Positions 9,986 to 19,993 of a stretch of DNA of 64,000 nt are shown here, piece by piece. The notes under the pieces were generated by a model that was not told the origin of the DNA, did no database searches, and saw nothing but the letters and a program-made list of their open reading frames with translations. Every line of letters starts with the position of its first letter. The stretch's first letter is position 1. A program made the translations under genes and the position numbers. Source of the stretch: Streptococcus australis ATCC 700641 (lineage in GTDB: Bacteria; Bacillota; Bacilli; Lactobacillales; Streptococcaceae); contig NZ_GL636091.1 of NCBI RefSeq assembly GCF_000186465.1, positions 2,057,534 through 2,121,533 of the forward strand. Direction: 5' to 3'.

Positions 9986-10788
9986 GCTGCTCGTTCCTCC
10001 TCTTGCAAGGTTTGGGTAACAATTTTTGGATCTTTGATAGAGAGTACCTGTTCGATCCAACGTCCCAATTGTTCAATCAAAATATTAATGGCCCAGTAGA
10101 TCAATGAAACAGAGATAAAGCGCTCAAAGTAGCGACTGTCATTCCCCGACATAATCTTGGCTTGGGCAAAGATTTCCAAAACTCCTGCATAAAAGGCCAA
10201 AGAAGTCCCCTTGGTCAAACCAATCAAAGAGTTGATCAAGGTCGGAGTCGCAACCACTGCTGCATTTGGAATAATAATTCGACGATAAACTTGGGCATTG
10301 GTCATCCCGAGACTCTTCGCTGCTTCGATTTCTCCCGCATCAACAGATAGAATCGCTGCCCGAATGGTCTCACTGGCATAAGCTGCCTCATTGAAGGCAA
10401 AGGCTACAATGACAAATAAATGGGCTGGCACATCGTTGATATTAAAGGCTGTCCCATATTGTTGGTTAATGGCCTTCAATAGGAGCGGGATTCCATAGTA
10501 GGTCAGCATCAACTGGACCAAAATTGGTGTCCCTCTTAAAAAACTCACAAACAAGGCTTGGATCGGGTAGAGGATTTTTACCCGATTGATCTTGACAATG
10601 GCAAACAATAGAGCTAGCAATAAACCAAAAAAGGCTCCTGCCAAGGTTAACAAAATCGTATTTGGAAGCTCTTTTAAAATTCCTGGAATAGCTTCAAAAA
10701 CGACGCGTAGGTTAAAGATTTCTCCTTCTGGTATCCATTTTAAAAACTCTTCGTACCAGCCAGATACCAGATAAGTAGTTGTAAACAT
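9982..10788 (-). CDS. Polar amino acid ABC transporter, permease
   Basis: The membrane subunit of the same importer: 268 residues with about five hydrophobic segments and the HisM-type coupling loop (EAAKSLGMTNAQVYRRIIIPNA) that docks on the ATPase. The N-terminal half contains PNTILLTLAGAFFGLLLAL, and FLRGTPILVQLMLTYYGIP is typical of cystine/glutamine-type permeases. No substrate-binding protein gene is adjacent, so the lipoprotein receptor must be encoded elsewhere. It is translationally coupled to the ATPase gene. The promoter is probably the extended -10 TGATAGAAT just upstream. Confidence 0.9.
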   Translation of the reverse strand: MFTTTYLVSGWYEEFLKWIPEGEIFNLRVVFEAIPGILKELPNTILLTLAGAFFGLLLALLFAIVKINRVKILYPIQALFVSFLRGTPILVQLMLTYYGIPLLLKAINQQYGTAFNINDVPAHLFVIVAFAFNEAAYASETIRAAILSVDAGEIEAAKSLGMTNAQVYRRIIIPNAAVVATPTLINSLIGLTKGTSLAFYAGVLEIFAQAKIMSGNDSRYFERFISVSLIYWAINILIEQLGRWIEQVLSIKDPKIVTQTLQEEERAA

Positions 10789-10925
10789 CTTCGTTACTTC
10801 CTCCCTCGATAATGAATCATTCTATCATATTTACAGTTAAAATGCTGAGTTTTGCTACTGATCGTTCGTAAATCATGCTTCAGGCCTGATGTGATCTCAA
10901 GCAAACGTCTCCCCTAAGAGCAAAA

Positions 10926-10950
10926 AAATAGACTATCTATAGATAGTCTA
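10926..10950 (-). terminator. Helicase gene terminator
   Basis: A perfect AT-rich palindrome (TAGACTATC-TATA-GATAGTCTA) followed by seven Ts on the minus strand, 60 bp past the helicase stop. Confidence 0.75.
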
Positions 10951-11012
10951 TCACAAAATAAATCAGCGACCAAATAGTTAATTTTTATGAAAATCTTTAA
11001 ATTTCTTTATCA

Positions 11013-12356
11013 CTAAAAGGTTTGGCGTTTCGCCTTTCTTTCTGCTCGACCGCGAGCACGATTCTCAGCTCGCTTGGCTTTGCGACGTTTCTCGTCCACG
11101 GCCCATTTGATTTTTTTCTTGTAGCCTGGTTTGATTTTTTTCTTTTTCTTCTTGACCAAGCCGATCATCTCAATGTCGAGTTTTTCCTGGCGTTTTTCAC
11201 GATTAGCCCGACGATCCCGGTCATAGGTATCTTCGATAGCTCCAGCCTTCAAGACCTTAGGAACAAACTGGATGCCCAATTTTTCAAGCTCCCGAATGTC
11301 TGAGTCATCACTCGGTTGATAGAGGGTGATGGCTGTACCAGGAAGGCCATTCCGACCAGTCCGGCCAACGCGGTGAACAAAGAAGGATAAGTCCTGTGGA
11401 ATGGCATCGTTAATGACATGACTGACCCCTTCAATATCAATCCCACGCGCTGCCAAGTCCGTTGCCACGATATATTCAAAATCCAGGTTTTTGACTTGGT
11501 TCATGATTCGCTTGCGCTCCCGTGGAGGAACCCCCCCATGGATTTTAGCGACCTTGAGCCCCTTCTCTACCAGAAAAGCATGCAGATCGTCCGCTCTGTC
11601 CTTGGTATTCACAAAAATCATTGCCAGATAAGGTTGAAGAGCCTGCGTCAGTTGATAAATCTGCTCGTTTTTATCGCGCCCTTTTGTCGATACCAACCAG
11701 TTATCAATGGTGTCCGAGATCACCGTTTTGGTTTTGATCTGCTCCATGACAGGGTTAGACAAATATTTCTTCAAGAAGGGTTGTAACTTTTGCGGAATCG
11801 TAGCAGAGAAAACCAAGAATTGGAGTTGTTTGGGAAGACTGGATGCAATCTTGTCTACCGTCGTCAAAAAGCCCATATCGAGAGTCATATCCGCCTCATC
11901 AACCACAAAGGTGTGAGCCTTATGAATAGCCAAGTCTCCAGAAGCGACCAAATCATAGATCCGTCCAGGTGTCCCAATGACAATATGGGGTTGGGCTATT
12001 TGGAGCTTATCGATTTGACGAGCCTTATCAGTTCCCCCAACGTAGTTGGCAATCCGAACTTCTTTTTCACAGTGACTAGCAATCTGACGAGCCGCTTGGT
12101 AAATCTGCGTAGCTAATTCTCGACTAGGTGCTGTGATGACCACTTCGACATGGCTACTATCCTCATTTAAGGTTTGAAAAATTGGCAAGAGGAAAGTATG
12201 GGTCTTCCCTGATCCTGTTTTAGATTCACCGACCAGATCACGGCCTGCTAAAACAATCGGTATCAGCTTTTCTTGAACTTCTGTTGCTTCGATAAAATTA
12301 ATCTCTTTTAAGGCCTCTTGAATATAGTCCTTAAACTTAAAATCTGTAAATTTCAT
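11013..12356 (-). CDS. cshB: DEAD-box RNA helicase (CshB-like)
   Basis: An ATP-dependent RNA helicase of 447 residues, probably acting in RNA decay, ribosome assembly or cold adaptation. Motifs in order: Q-motif region near residue 28, motif I ESKTGSGKT, PSRELA, TPGR, DEAD at 153-156, SAT at 184-186, and HRVGRTGRNG. The last 70 residues are strongly basic (Lys/Arg runs), as expected for an RNA-binding tail. AAAGGATAAGAG precedes the ATG, and an extended -10 TGATATAAT lies at about 12383-12391. CshB is assigned by resemblance to the short streptococcal/bacillary form; the exact paralogue name is less certain. Confidence 0.88.
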   Translation of the reverse strand: MKFTDFKFKDYIQEALKEINFIEATEVQEKLIPIVLAGRDLVGESKTGSGKTHTFLLPIFQTLNEDSSHVEVVITAPSRELATQIYQAARQIASHCEKEVRIANYVGGTDKARQIDKLQIAQPHIVIGTPGRIYDLVASGDLAIHKAHTFVVDEADMTLDMGFLTTVDKIASSLPKQLQFLVFSATIPQKLQPFLKKYLSNPVMEQIKTKTVISDTIDNWLVSTKGRDKNEQIYQLTQALQPYLAMIFVNTKDRADDLHAFLVEKGLKVAKIHGGVPPRERKRIMNQVKNLDFEYIVATDLAARGIDIEGVSHVINDAIPQDLSFFVHRVGRTGRNGLPGTAITLYQPSDDSDIRELEKLGIQFVPKVLKAGAIEDTYDRDRRANREKRQEKLDIEMIGLVKKKKKKIKPGYKKKIKWAVDEKRRKAKRAENRARGRAERKAKRQTF

Positions 12357-12382
12357 TCTCTTATCCTTTCGTCATCTCTACT

Positions 12383-12391
12383 ATTATATCA
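12383..12391 (-). promoter_or_regulatory. Extended -10 of the helicase gene
   Basis: TGA-TATAAT on the minus strand, 27 bp upstream of the start codon. Confidence 0.5.
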
Positions 12392-12440
12392 GAAAACTCT
12401 TCTTCCCGCTCTTCTTTTGGACAGCAATTCCTCCACAGCC

Positions 12441-12467
12441 AAAAAGGCTGAGATAGCAATCCCAACC
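12441..12467 (-). terminator. Terminator of the rsmH-ftsL-pbpX-mraY operon
   Basis: GGTTGGGA pairs fully (two G-T pairs) with TCTCAGCC, followed by five Ts, 17 bp past the mraY stop. This GGTTGGGA..TCTCAGCC form is common in streptococci. Confidence 0.75.
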
Positions 12468-12483
12468 TTTTATGATTCATGAC

Positions 12484-13485
12484 TTATGAATTGGTCAAAT
12501 AGTAGATCAAGAGGGTCAAGGCGCTCATTCCTGCACCAACACTCCAGAGAAAGGCATCGACCTTCCACTCAGACCATTTAGGTCCATTACCAGACAGACC
12601 ACCTAATTCTAAATGGTGATGGAAAGGCGTCATGCGGAAGATCCGCCGTCCTTCCCCTGTCCGTTTCTTAGTCCATTTGAAATAGGAGACTTGGAGCATG
12701 ACAGAGCTAGTCTCAAAGACGTAGACAATCCCAATCAAGAGCAAGGTCCACTCTACGTGGAGAGCCATGGATAGAGTCGCAAGCATCCCACCTAGGGCTA
12801 GGCTTCCAACATCTCCCATGAAAATCTTGGCCGGCTTGTGATTGTAGACGAAGAAACCTAATAGAGCTCCAATCATACTGATGGTCACAAAAAGGATATC
12901 GATTCGTCTTTGCCAAACAGCGATAATGGAATAAGCGATCAAGCTGATGGTTACCGAAATGCTTGCCAAGCCATCAATCCCGTCCGTCAAGTTGACTGCA
13001 TTTGAAAAACCAACTAACCAGAACAAGGCAAATACAATATAGAAATGTCCCAAATAGATATCCCAACCAAAGACATTGAGAAGACTACCAGCTCCATGGC
13101 GTTCAGAGAAGAGATAGAAAATGATCCCTCCCAACAATTGCAGGGCTAATTTTTGCTTGGGATTTAACCCTTCATTGATCTTACGAAAGACCTTTAAGAA
13201 GTCATCCAAGAAACCGACGATTCCATACAAGACCAAAATAAAGAGGATCAATTGAACAGGACGCGTAAAGTTCCCAGTTAGGAAGCTAAAGACAAGGGTG
13301 ACAAAAACTGAAGTGATCAAGAAGACCACTCCCCCCATAGTTGGAGTGCCTGCTTTGGCTTTGTGTTGCTTCACATCTTCGTGCATTTGTTGGCCCGAAA
13401 TATGGGCCCGTTGATAGAAACGGATAAAGGCAGGAATGCCAATAACCGTTAGAATAAATGATACTACTAGGGTAGCAAGTAACAT
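12484..13485 (-). CDS. mraY: Phospho-N-acetylmuramoyl-pentapeptide transferase
   Basis: An integral membrane enzyme (333 residues, about ten helices) that loads UDP-MurNAc-pentapeptide onto undecaprenyl phosphate to make lipid I. Conserved sites seen: [14 protein letters not shown] (catalytic aspartates), [22 protein letters not shown], and the HHH motif in [12 protein letters not shown]. It starts 1 bp after the pbpX stop, so it is the last gene of the division operon and ends at a clear terminator. Confidence 0.97.
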   Translation of the reverse strand: MLLATLVVSFILTVIGIPAFIRFYQRAHISGQQMHEDVKQHKAKAGTPTMGGVVFLITSVFVTLVFSFLTGNFTRPVQLILFILVLYGIVGFLDDFLKVFRKINEGLNPKQKLALQLLGGIIFYLFSERHGAGSLLNVFGWDIYLGHFYIVFALFWLVGFSNAVNLTDGIDGLASISVTISLIAYSIIAVWQRRIDILFVTISMIGALLGFFVYNHKPAKIFMGDVGSLALGGMLATLSMALHVEWTLLLIGIVYVFETSSVMLQVSYFKWTKKRTGEGRRIFRMTPFHHHLELGGLSGNGPKWSEWKVDAFLWSVGAGMSALTLLIYYLTNS

Positions 13486-13486
13486 A

Positions 13487-15772
13487 TCAATCTCCTAATG
13501 TAATTGTTATTTTCTTCGTCTTCTTTAAAGCAGTTTCTACTTTGACGTTTTGTTTGCTCACACGAGAACCTTCCCCTTTATAGGTGATCTCAATGCCCGT
13601 CCATTCCGCAAATTTATCAACATTTTCCTTGGTCCATCCATACATATCCGGAACTGAATCCAAGTCATCTGTTAATAATAACACTTGCTCATTTGCTTTT
13701 AATTTCGTTCCTGCTGATACAGACATCTTTTTAATATTCTTTCCAGTTCCTAGGACAACAGGCTGGATCAGATTGCGACGCAGTTCATCTGCGAAGCCAC
13801 CTGGGCTGATGGTCTGCTTCAAGTTCAATTCTTTCGACAAGGATTCTGCCGACGGCATCTTATAGGTGTCCTCTTTCGTGACCCCATCCAAGGCTTTGGT
13901 TTCCGTTACTAGATTCAACTCATCCTTCAAAGCAACCGCATCTTCCAAGACTGGATTGACTAGTTCTTGCCAACTGGTCGGACTAAAGCTGATCTCAGGT
14001 TGTTGAACCGTCACATACATGATAAAATCTGGATCCTCGGCAGGCGTCATGACTACAATGGAGTTGATATTGTTATTTTCTCCATCCAAATACCCGTTAG
14101 CCGTCGCAATTTGGGCTGTCCCCGATTTAACAGCAACATTTTGTCCAGCTACTTGGATAATGGGACCATCCGATGAATAGAGGGTACCAAATTGAGGATC
14201 AGTCCCTACCGTAATCATGTAATTACGGGTCTGTTGGGCAACCGAAGCGGGTACTGGATTGCCGACAATCTCTCTTTGTGATTTACGAGCAGTTTCATGC
14301 TTGCCGTCGTAAATCGCACTGATAAATTTAGGCTCCAACATTTCCCCATCATTTGCAATGGCAGAAAATGCACGCAACATCTGCGTTTGGGTCACCGAAA
14401 TCCCTTGACCGAAAGAAGACATGGCTTGAGTGACATAGTTATCTCCTGGTAGGCCTCCAAAACCTTCGTCTCCCATTCCAAAACGTGTAGGAAGTCCGAA
14501 CTTAAAGAGTTTGAGGTAATTCATCCAGACATTATTGCCCATCTTCTGTTCAAGCTTGGTCATCCCAATGTTACTTGAATAGGCGAAACCTTGGGCAATA
14601 TTCATATAGCGACCTTCTGACAAGCCCTTATTGACATCCCAGTCACGGATCGTTGCATCTTTTACTTGTAGTTCGTTATTGTAGTATACCTCATTATAGG
14701 CTGGGAAGGTTCCATGATCAATCGCCGAAGCTAATAACATGACCTTCATCGTTGAACCCGGTTCATATTGATCTTGATAAAGGATGGTATTCCAGGTTCT
14801 CAGATTCTTAATATCCAAGCCTTCTTTGGTATCTGCATTATAGGTTGGACGTTGCGTCGTTGCAAGGATTTCCCCTGTTTTGGCACTGACCAGGGTCGCA
14901 CTGACATATTTACCTTTCACCTTTTCTTGGAAGACATCCATACGCGTTTCGAGATAGGTTTGAAGTTCCGCAGAAAGGGTTGTGTAGACATCCTTCCCAT
15001 CTTCGGTCTTCACGGCAACCTTATCTGATCCCGGCACAATATTTCCGTTGCGATCCTTTTCATAGGTCACAACGCCATCCTGACCACCCAGGATGCGATC
15101 CAAGGATTTTTCGATTCCCGTTGTTCCCTGCAGGGTTTTATTGCCTTCTTTATCTTCTATCAATTGAGCTTGACCGATAAATTGAGAGGCAAAGGTCCCA
15201 TTTTTATAACTCCGGTTTGGACTCGTCGTAAAATCAACACCTTTAATGTTGGCAGCTTCTAGTTCACTCCGGATAGCATCCATATTGCTATAGCTGATAT
15301 CGTTCCCCGCTGCACCAAAAGAAACCTGGTTGAGCTTCTTTTGAGACAGTTGTTGGACGACATAGTCTTTTTCCATGCCCAAATAACGATTAAAAACGTC
15401 TGCTACTTGGTTGTATTGACTTTCTTCAACGTATAAAACTTCACCTTTTGCCGATTTATAGGTTTTGTCGATAATCGCATAAACATTATAAGTCGTCGCA
15501 TCCTCAGCAATGACAGCTCCATTTCGGTCATAAATTGTTCCTCGTTTGGCTGGAACAATCTCTGTTTTCTGATGGACTTGATGAGATAACTCAGATAAAT
15601 TTTTTCCGAATTTGCTATCTGTGCCTATAATAACTGCAAAATTAATGAGAAATATGAAGAAAACAAGAATGGAAAGCAAACTTAAATTCTTAGCTACTTG
15701 CCGACGATTTTGGTCTGGAAGTTTTCTTTTTTTAAGGGAATAACGAATGATTTTCTTCTTTAATTTACTCAT
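13487..15772 (-). CDS. pbpX: Penicillin-binding protein 2x
   Basis: The class B transpeptidase that cross-links septal peptidoglycan with FtsW. Its 761 residues have a cytoplasmic basic N-terminus, one transmembrane helix (about 30-52), a dimerisation domain, a transpeptidase domain with STMK in [12 protein letters not shown] in AYSSNIGM and KSGT in AVKSGTAQ, then two C-terminal PASTA domains. All active-site motifs have the wild-type form, so no mosaic resistance block is obvious from the motifs alone. It overlaps ftsL by 8 bp and precedes mraY by 1 bp. Confidence 0.97.
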   Translation of the reverse strand: MSKLKKKIIRYSLKKRKLPDQNRRQVAKNLSLLSILVFFIFLINFAVIIGTDSKFGKNLSELSHQVHQKTEIVPAKRGTIYDRNGAVIAEDATTYNVYAIIDKTYKSAKGEVLYVEESQYNQVADVFNRYLGMEKDYVVQQLSQKKLNQVSFGAAGNDISYSNMDAIRSELEAANIKGVDFTTSPNRSYKNGTFASQFIGQAQLIEDKEGNKTLQGTTGIEKSLDRILGGQDGVVTYEKDRNGNIVPGSDKVAVKTEDGKDVYTTLSAELQTYLETRMDVFQEKVKGKYVSATLVSAKTGEILATTQRPTYNADTKEGLDIKNLRTWNTILYQDQYEPGSTMKVMLLASAIDHGTFPAYNEVYYNNELQVKDATIRDWDVNKGLSEGRYMNIAQGFAYSSNIGMTKLEQKMGNNVWMNYLKLFKFGLPTRFGMGDEGFGGLPGDNYVTQAMSSFGQGISVTQTQMLRAFSAIANDGEMLEPKFISAIYDGKHETARKSQREIVGNPVPASVAQQTRNYMITVGTDPQFGTLYSSDGPIIQVAGQNVAVKSGTAQIATANGYLDGENNNINSIVVMTPAEDPDFIMYVTVQQPEISFSPTSWQELVNPVLEDAVALKDELNLVTETKALDGVTKEDTYKMPSAESLSKELNLKQTISPGGFADELRRNLIQPVVLGTGKNIKKMSVSAGTKLKANEQVLLLTDDLDSVPDMYGWTKENVDKFAEWTGIEITYKGEGSRVSKQNVKVETALKKTKKITITLGD

Positions 15773-16100
15773 CGCTACTTGAACTCACCACTTTTCGATT
15801 TTCTTTTTGGAGGGTCATCCCCTGAGAACTAGCTAACTTAGACAAGCGTTCATATCGAGTCAACTCATTGACTTCTTGTCGGATATCTTCTAGTTCAGTC
15901 TCTTTTGTTTTTAGTTCCGTATTGAGGTTTGTCAAATCACTTTGCACTTGTAAAATCCGCGTCTGCATAAAAATAATACTGACAGCGAGAATAATCCCTG
16001 TTAGGACAATCGAGCCATAAAAAGCTTTTTCTACTCTGGTAAAGCGACGAATACGATCTTGCAATTGACTGCCCCGAGATCGTAATGGTTGATCTGCCAT
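15765..16100 (-). CDS. ftsL: Cell division protein FtsL
   Basis: A small bitopic divisome protein of 111 residues: a cytoplasmic basic head, one transmembrane helix (about 29-48), and a periplasm-side coiled coil ([20 protein letters not shown] onward). It works with DivIC/DivIB to recruit the septal synthase. It lies between rsmH and pbpX, as in all streptococci; its 3' end overlaps pbpX by 8 bp, which implies translational coupling. Confidence 0.93.
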   Translation of the reverse strand: MADQPLRSRGSQLQDRIRRFTRVEKAFYGSIVLTGIILAVSIIFMQTRILQVQSDLTNLNTELKTKETELEDIRQEVNELTRYERLSKLASSQGMTLQKENRKVVSSSSDE

Positions 16101-16112
16101 GTTTATTTCCTC

Positions 16113-17063
16113 TTACTTATGAATTTTTCGAGCAACCCGCAATTTTGCAGAATGAGCTCGGTTGTTCTTCTCTAACTCTTCTTGGCTTGGAAGAATCGGT
16201 TTTCGAGAGACTAATTCCATTTTTGGTTTTAAGTCCTCTGGGATGAAAGGCAAGCCCTTCGGTACTTCTACTGTAGAAGCTTCTTTAAACAATTGCTTGG
16301 TCAAACGATCTTCCAAGGAATGAAAGGTAATGACTGAGATACGACCACCAACTGCCAATAAATCCATGGCCTGCTGGATTGATTCATCCGCCGCTCCCAA
16401 TTCATCGTTGACTTCAATTCGAATCGCCTGAAAAATTTGTTTGGCTGGATGCCCCTTTTTCTTTAGTTCCTTAGCAGGTTTTGCCGATTTGATGATTTCA
16501 GCCAATTCTGTCGTCGTTTCAATCGGTTTTACCGCACGCGCTTGTTCGATCTTTCTAGCAATTTGCTTGGAAAACTTATCTTCCCCATACTTGAAAAAGA
16601 TTCGAACTAAATCGTGGTAATCATAGTTGTTGACCACGTCATAAGCCGTCAAAGAGGCTTCTTGATTCATCCGCATGTCCAAAGGAGCATCTTTTTTATA
16701 AGAAAAACCGCGAGACCTCTCATCTAACTGGGGACTAGAAACTCCTAAATCATAACAAATTCCATCGATCTCATTGACTCCCAATTCTTGTAGACGTGCT
16801 TGAAGATTCCGGAAATTATCTTTGATGAAGGTTACCATGCCCTTTTCAACATAAGGAGCTAATCGTTTCTCCGCATTATCAATCGCATGCTGATCCTGGT
16901 CAAAGGCATATAAATGTCCTTTTTCACTTAATTGACTTAATAAATATTCGCTATGGCCGGCTCCACCTAGAGTGGCATCCACATAGATTCCATCTGGCTT
17001 TACATCCAGCATATCAATCGTTTCATGGAGCAAGACCGTTACATGATGAAATTCTTTACTCAT
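16113..17063 (-). CDS. rsmH: 16S rRNA m4C1402 methyltransferase RsmH
   Basis: Methylates N4 of C1402 in the ribosomal P site using S-adenosylmethionine. The 316-residue protein starts with [15 protein letters not shown], carries the SAM-binding [15 protein letters not shown] near residue 29, and ends with the family [12 protein letters not shown]. It is the first gene of the division operon. An extended -10 (TGGTAAAAT) sits about 19 bp upstream with GGAT before the ATG, giving a short leader. Confidence 0.96.
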   Translation of the reverse strand: MSKEFHHVTVLLHETIDMLDVKPDGIYVDATLGGAGHSEYLLSQLSEKGHLYAFDQDQHAIDNAEKRLAPYVEKGMVTFIKDNFRNLQARLQELGVNEIDGICYDLGVSSPQLDERSRGFSYKKDAPLDMRMNQEASLTAYDVVNNYDYHDLVRIFFKYGEDKFSKQIARKIEQARAVKPIETTTELAEIIKSAKPAKELKKKGHPAKQIFQAIRIEVNDELGAADESIQQAMDLLAVGGRISVITFHSLEDRLTKQLFKEASTVEVPKGLPFIPEDLKPKMELVSRKPILPSQEELEKNNRAHSAKLRVARKIHK

Positions 17064-17200
17064 ATCCTATCTATTTTACCACAAATCTGACCAGGATGCA
17101 CTTGAGATTCTCTTCTCTATCTGCTCATCATTTTCGGGTAAAAAGTTACTATTCTTCAAAAGCTCATCCTATCAACCAATAGACCTAGAGAAGCATTTTG

Positions 17201-17209
17201 TGATACAAT
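17201..17209 (+). promoter_or_regulatory. Extended -10 placed 6 bp before a start codon
   Basis: TGA-TACAAT; the next ATG is at 17216. A start point about 7 nt downstream would coincide with the A of the ATG, predicting a leaderless mRNA. Confidence 0.55.
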
Positions 17210-17215
17210 AATTCC

Positions 17216-17398
17216 ATGAAAGATAAGAAACACCTCCTCCTTGGCCTGCTAGTGGCCGACCTTATTGCCGTTTACTTTTTCCTACGCACCCCTGTCCCTT
17301 GGATTTTTTGGACAGCAACCTTCGTTCTTGCCGTCTCCATTTGGATATTTAAAAATCAATGGAAAAACTACAAAAATAGAGATAAGGATTCAGACTAG
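17216..17398 (+). CDS. Small hydrophobic membrane protein (unknown)
   Basis: Sixty residues with two predicted membrane helices (about 7-24 and 28-45) and a basic, Lys/Asn/Asp-rich C-terminus (KNYKNRDKDSD). I do not recognise the family; short proteins of this kind occur at the same position in other streptococci. There is no Shine-Dalgarno; instead an extended -10 ends 6 bp before the ATG. It is convergent with the DUF896 gene and closed by a strong bidirectional terminator, which supports its being a real transcription unit. Confidence 0.6.
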   Translation: MKDKKHLLLGLLVADLIAVYFFLRTPVPWIFWTATFVLAVSIWIFKNQWKNYKNRDKDSD

Positions 17399-17411
17399 CC
17401 CATATAGAACA

Positions 17412-17449
17412 AGAAAACTCGATCAGTTCAACTTCTGATCGAGTTTTCT
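17412..17449. terminator. Bidirectional terminator
   Basis: A perfect 15-bp inverted repeat (AGAAAACTCGATCAG, 8-nt loop) between the convergent small membrane gene and the DUF896 gene. Confidence 0.85.
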
Positions 17450-17458
17450 ATTATCTAT

Positions 17459-17715
17459 TTATGATTCAGGATCATCCAAACTACGGCCGTGCAAACCTTT
17501 CTCCCGTTGCACTTGGCGTAGTTTCTCAGGTGTTACATCATTTCCTTCTTCGTCCACCACTTTAATTCCTTCGATATGGTGGCGAACGGAGCGACGGTAT
17601 CCTTCAATGTATTCTTCACGAAGTTTTGCTTGCTCCACTTCTTCTTCTGGCGTCAAACCTTCTGTTTTTTCTTTTTAGCAAGCTCATTGATTCGAGCGAT
17701 TTTTTCAGGTGTCAT
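17459..17715 (-). pseudogene. DUF896 family protein, interrupted by a one-base deletion
   Basis: Translation from ATG 17715 (preceded by AGTAGG) gives [20 protein letters not shown] and stops. One base out of phase, the rest of the family continues as [20 protein letters not shown] to the natural end, [11 protein letters not shown]. The A-run at 17670-17665 (minus strand) has 6 As; a seventh would restore an 85-residue protein that exactly fills 17459-17715. So this is a frameshift, a homopolymer sequencing error, or a slippage site. DUF896 proteins are short, helical and of unknown function. It lies 33 bp after glyS and is probably co-transcribed with it. Confidence 0.85.
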
Positions 17716-17748
17716 AATAAAACCTACTTTCTACCTGTTACCAGGTAC

Positions 17749-19785
17749 TTATTTTGTGTTCAATTGGTTGAAGGCTGCGACAGCATTAGCTTTCGCTACA
17801 AGACCTGCAAGAAGGGCTAAACGGTTGTTTTTAACAGCCTCATCTTCTGCCATCACCATGGTATTGTCAAAGAAGGCATCGATGACTGGGCTAAGAGCGA
17901 AAAGTTGTGCCAATTTATCACTAGCTGCACCAGCCAATTCAAGCTCTTCAATTGCTTTAGCAAGAGCTTTTTCTTGATCATTTTCAAAGAGACTGGCATC
18001 GACCGCTACTGAAGCATCTGCTTTTTCTGCCAAGTTGAAAGCACGTGAGAGGGATTCAACAGCTGCCTTGTAACCATCCGTCTTCGCAGCTTCTGAAAGA
18101 GCTTCAGCTGCTTCCAACATATCTGCCACGACAAAGTTTGAACCAGCAAGAACAGCATCTTTGATATCTTTTGCTGTGCGTCCCATCATCTTGTCCACAC
18201 GCGCCTTGATGAAGTTGAGCACTTCTGCTTGATTGTCATAAGAAAGGCTATCAAATGAAAGTCCATAAAGGCTGTCAATCAACTCATCCATAGGGATATG
18301 CCAACCAAAGGCATCCAAGATCCGAACAATCCCTTGTGTTGCACGACGAAGCGCATATGGGTCATTGGAACCTGATGGAATCAAGCCAACTGAAAAGAAG
18401 GAAAGAAGGGTATCCAATTTATCCGCAAGGGCAAGGATAGCACCAACCTTAGTCTCTGGAAGAGCTCCGTCTGCTGAATCAGGAAGGTAGTGTTCACGGA
18501 TAGCTGTCGCTACCGCAGCATCCTCACCAGCAAGGAGGGCATATTTTTCACCCATGATTCCTTGCAATTCATCGAACTCTCCGACCATACCAGTCAAGAG
18601 GTCAAATTTGTAGATTTCAGCTGCACGAGCTACGGCTGCCGTTTCTTCAGCAGTCAAACCAGCTTGCTCAGCTAGTGACGCTGCAATGACACCAGCACGC
18701 GCCATGTGTTCTGAAAGAGAACCAATTTTTTCATGGAAGGTCACGTTAGCCAATTTAGCAACGAGGTCTTCAATCTTAAGTTTTTGGTCTTCACGCCAGA
18801 AGAATTCACCATCTTCGAGACGCGCCACCAAGACTTTTTCATTCCCTCGAACGACATTTTCCAAGTGCTCAGCGTTACCATTACGAACTGAAATGAAGTT
18901 TGGTTTGAGCTTACCATCAAGGTCACGTACAACAAAGTAACGTTGGTGTGTTTCCATTGATGTCACCAAAACCTCTTCTGGAACGTCCAAATATTTGGTG
19001 TCGAAGCTTCCCATAAAGGCCGTTGGGTATTCGACCAAGTTCAAGACTTCATTCAAAAGTCCTTCTTCGATTTGAACTTGAACACCTTGTTCTGCTTCGA
19101 TCGCTTTGATTTGCTCACGAATCATGTTTTCACGTTCTTTGCTATCAGCAATCACGTAAACGGTACGAAGGTCTTCTTCATACGAATCCGCATTGGTAAT
19201 TTCCACTTCGTGTCCAAGGAAACGGTGTCCACGACTCACACGACCTGACTGGATATCCAAGAAATCAAGATCCAGCGCTTCGTCGCCCAAAAGAACGATC
19301 AAGGTGTGAACTGGGCGAATGTATTCAAAACTGTTGTTAGCCCAGTGCATGCTAACAGGGAAGGTCAATGAAGCAAGCACTTCTGGAACGCCAGCCAAGA
19401 CTTCTTTGGCAGGTTTACCAGCTTCGTGTTTCGTGACATAAACGTACTCTTCACCCTTGACTTCACGAAATTCGATGTCATCTACTGTCAAGCCTTTCCC
19501 GCGGACAAATCCTTGGGCCGCTTTTGAGAAGTTTCCATCTGCATCCAAGGCGATTTTCTTAGAAGGTCCTTTAAAATCTTCGGTCAAATCTGTTTGTTGA
19601 TCCGCCAAACCAATCACACGGACAGCCAAACGGCGTGGCGTTGAGAAGGTTTGAATGCTTTCGTATGAAAGACGGTTGTCATCCAAGAAGGCTGCCATTT
19701 TCTCACCGAGTTGTTTTTCACTTGGTGTGACAACGTAGGCTGGCAACTCTTCAAGTCCTAATTCTACTAATAAGTTTTTTGTCAT
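17749..19785 (-). CDS. glyS: Glycyl-tRNA synthetase, beta subunit
   Basis: The beta chain of the alpha2-beta2 glycyl-tRNA synthetase; it binds tRNA-Gly. The 678-residue protein starts [19 protein letters not shown] and shows the family blocks [27 protein letters not shown] and [20 protein letters not shown]; the C-terminal third is the anticodon-binding DALR-like region. ATG 19785 is chosen over the longer upstream frame, which reads into the intercistronic gap. It shares the glyQ T-box leader upstream. Confidence 0.96.
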   Translation of the reverse strand: MTKNLLVELGLEELPAYVVTPSEKQLGEKMAAFLDDNRLSYESIQTFSTPRRLAVRVIGLADQQTDLTEDFKGPSKKIALDADGNFSKAAQGFVRGKGLTVDDIEFREVKGEEYVYVTKHEAGKPAKEVLAGVPEVLASLTFPVSMHWANNSFEYIRPVHTLIVLLGDEALDLDFLDIQSGRVSRGHRFLGHEVEITNADSYEEDLRTVYVIADSKERENMIREQIKAIEAEQGVQVQIEEGLLNEVLNLVEYPTAFMGSFDTKYLDVPEEVLVTSMETHQRYFVVRDLDGKLKPNFISVRNGNAEHLENVVRGNEKVLVARLEDGEFFWREDQKLKIEDLVAKLANVTFHEKIGSLSEHMARAGVIAASLAEQAGLTAEETAAVARAAEIYKFDLLTGMVGEFDELQGIMGEKYALLAGEDAAVATAIREHYLPDSADGALPETKVGAILALADKLDTLLSFFSVGLIPSGSNDPYALRRATQGIVRILDAFGWHIPMDELIDSLYGLSFDSLSYDNQAEVLNFIKARVDKMMGRTAKDIKDAVLAGSNFVVADMLEAAEALSEAAKTDGYKAAVESLSRAFNLAEKADASVAVDASLFENDQEKALAKAIEELELAGAASDKLAQLFALSPVIDAFFDNTMVMAEDEAVKNNRLALLAGLVAKANAVAAFNQLNTK

Positions 19786-19868
19786 GTTTTTTCTCCGAAA
19801 AATATCTTTTTTTCCAGTTTGCCTTATGTGATTGGCACGCAAGCAACCGACTTCGTCGTTTCATTGCT

Positions 19869-19925
19869 AAAATTGGATCCTAAGGTCTCCAATTTTGCCT
19901 GGTATCGTTAGTTTCTCTAACGATA
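19869..19925 (-). other. Two perfect hairpins between glyQ and glyS
   Basis: AAAATTGGA/TCCAATTTT (19869-19896) and TATCGTTAG/CTAACGATA (19903-19925) are each perfect 9-bp inverted repeats. They lie in the 208-bp intercistronic gap 19786-19993, which holds no gene. Neither is followed by a T-run, so they look like mRNA stability or processing elements rather than terminators. Confidence 0.55.
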
Positions 19926-19993
19926 TCTTTATCACTGCGGCAACTGGTTCTGTAGGATTGCTCTATCAGCCAATCCCATCTAATAAGCTTTCT

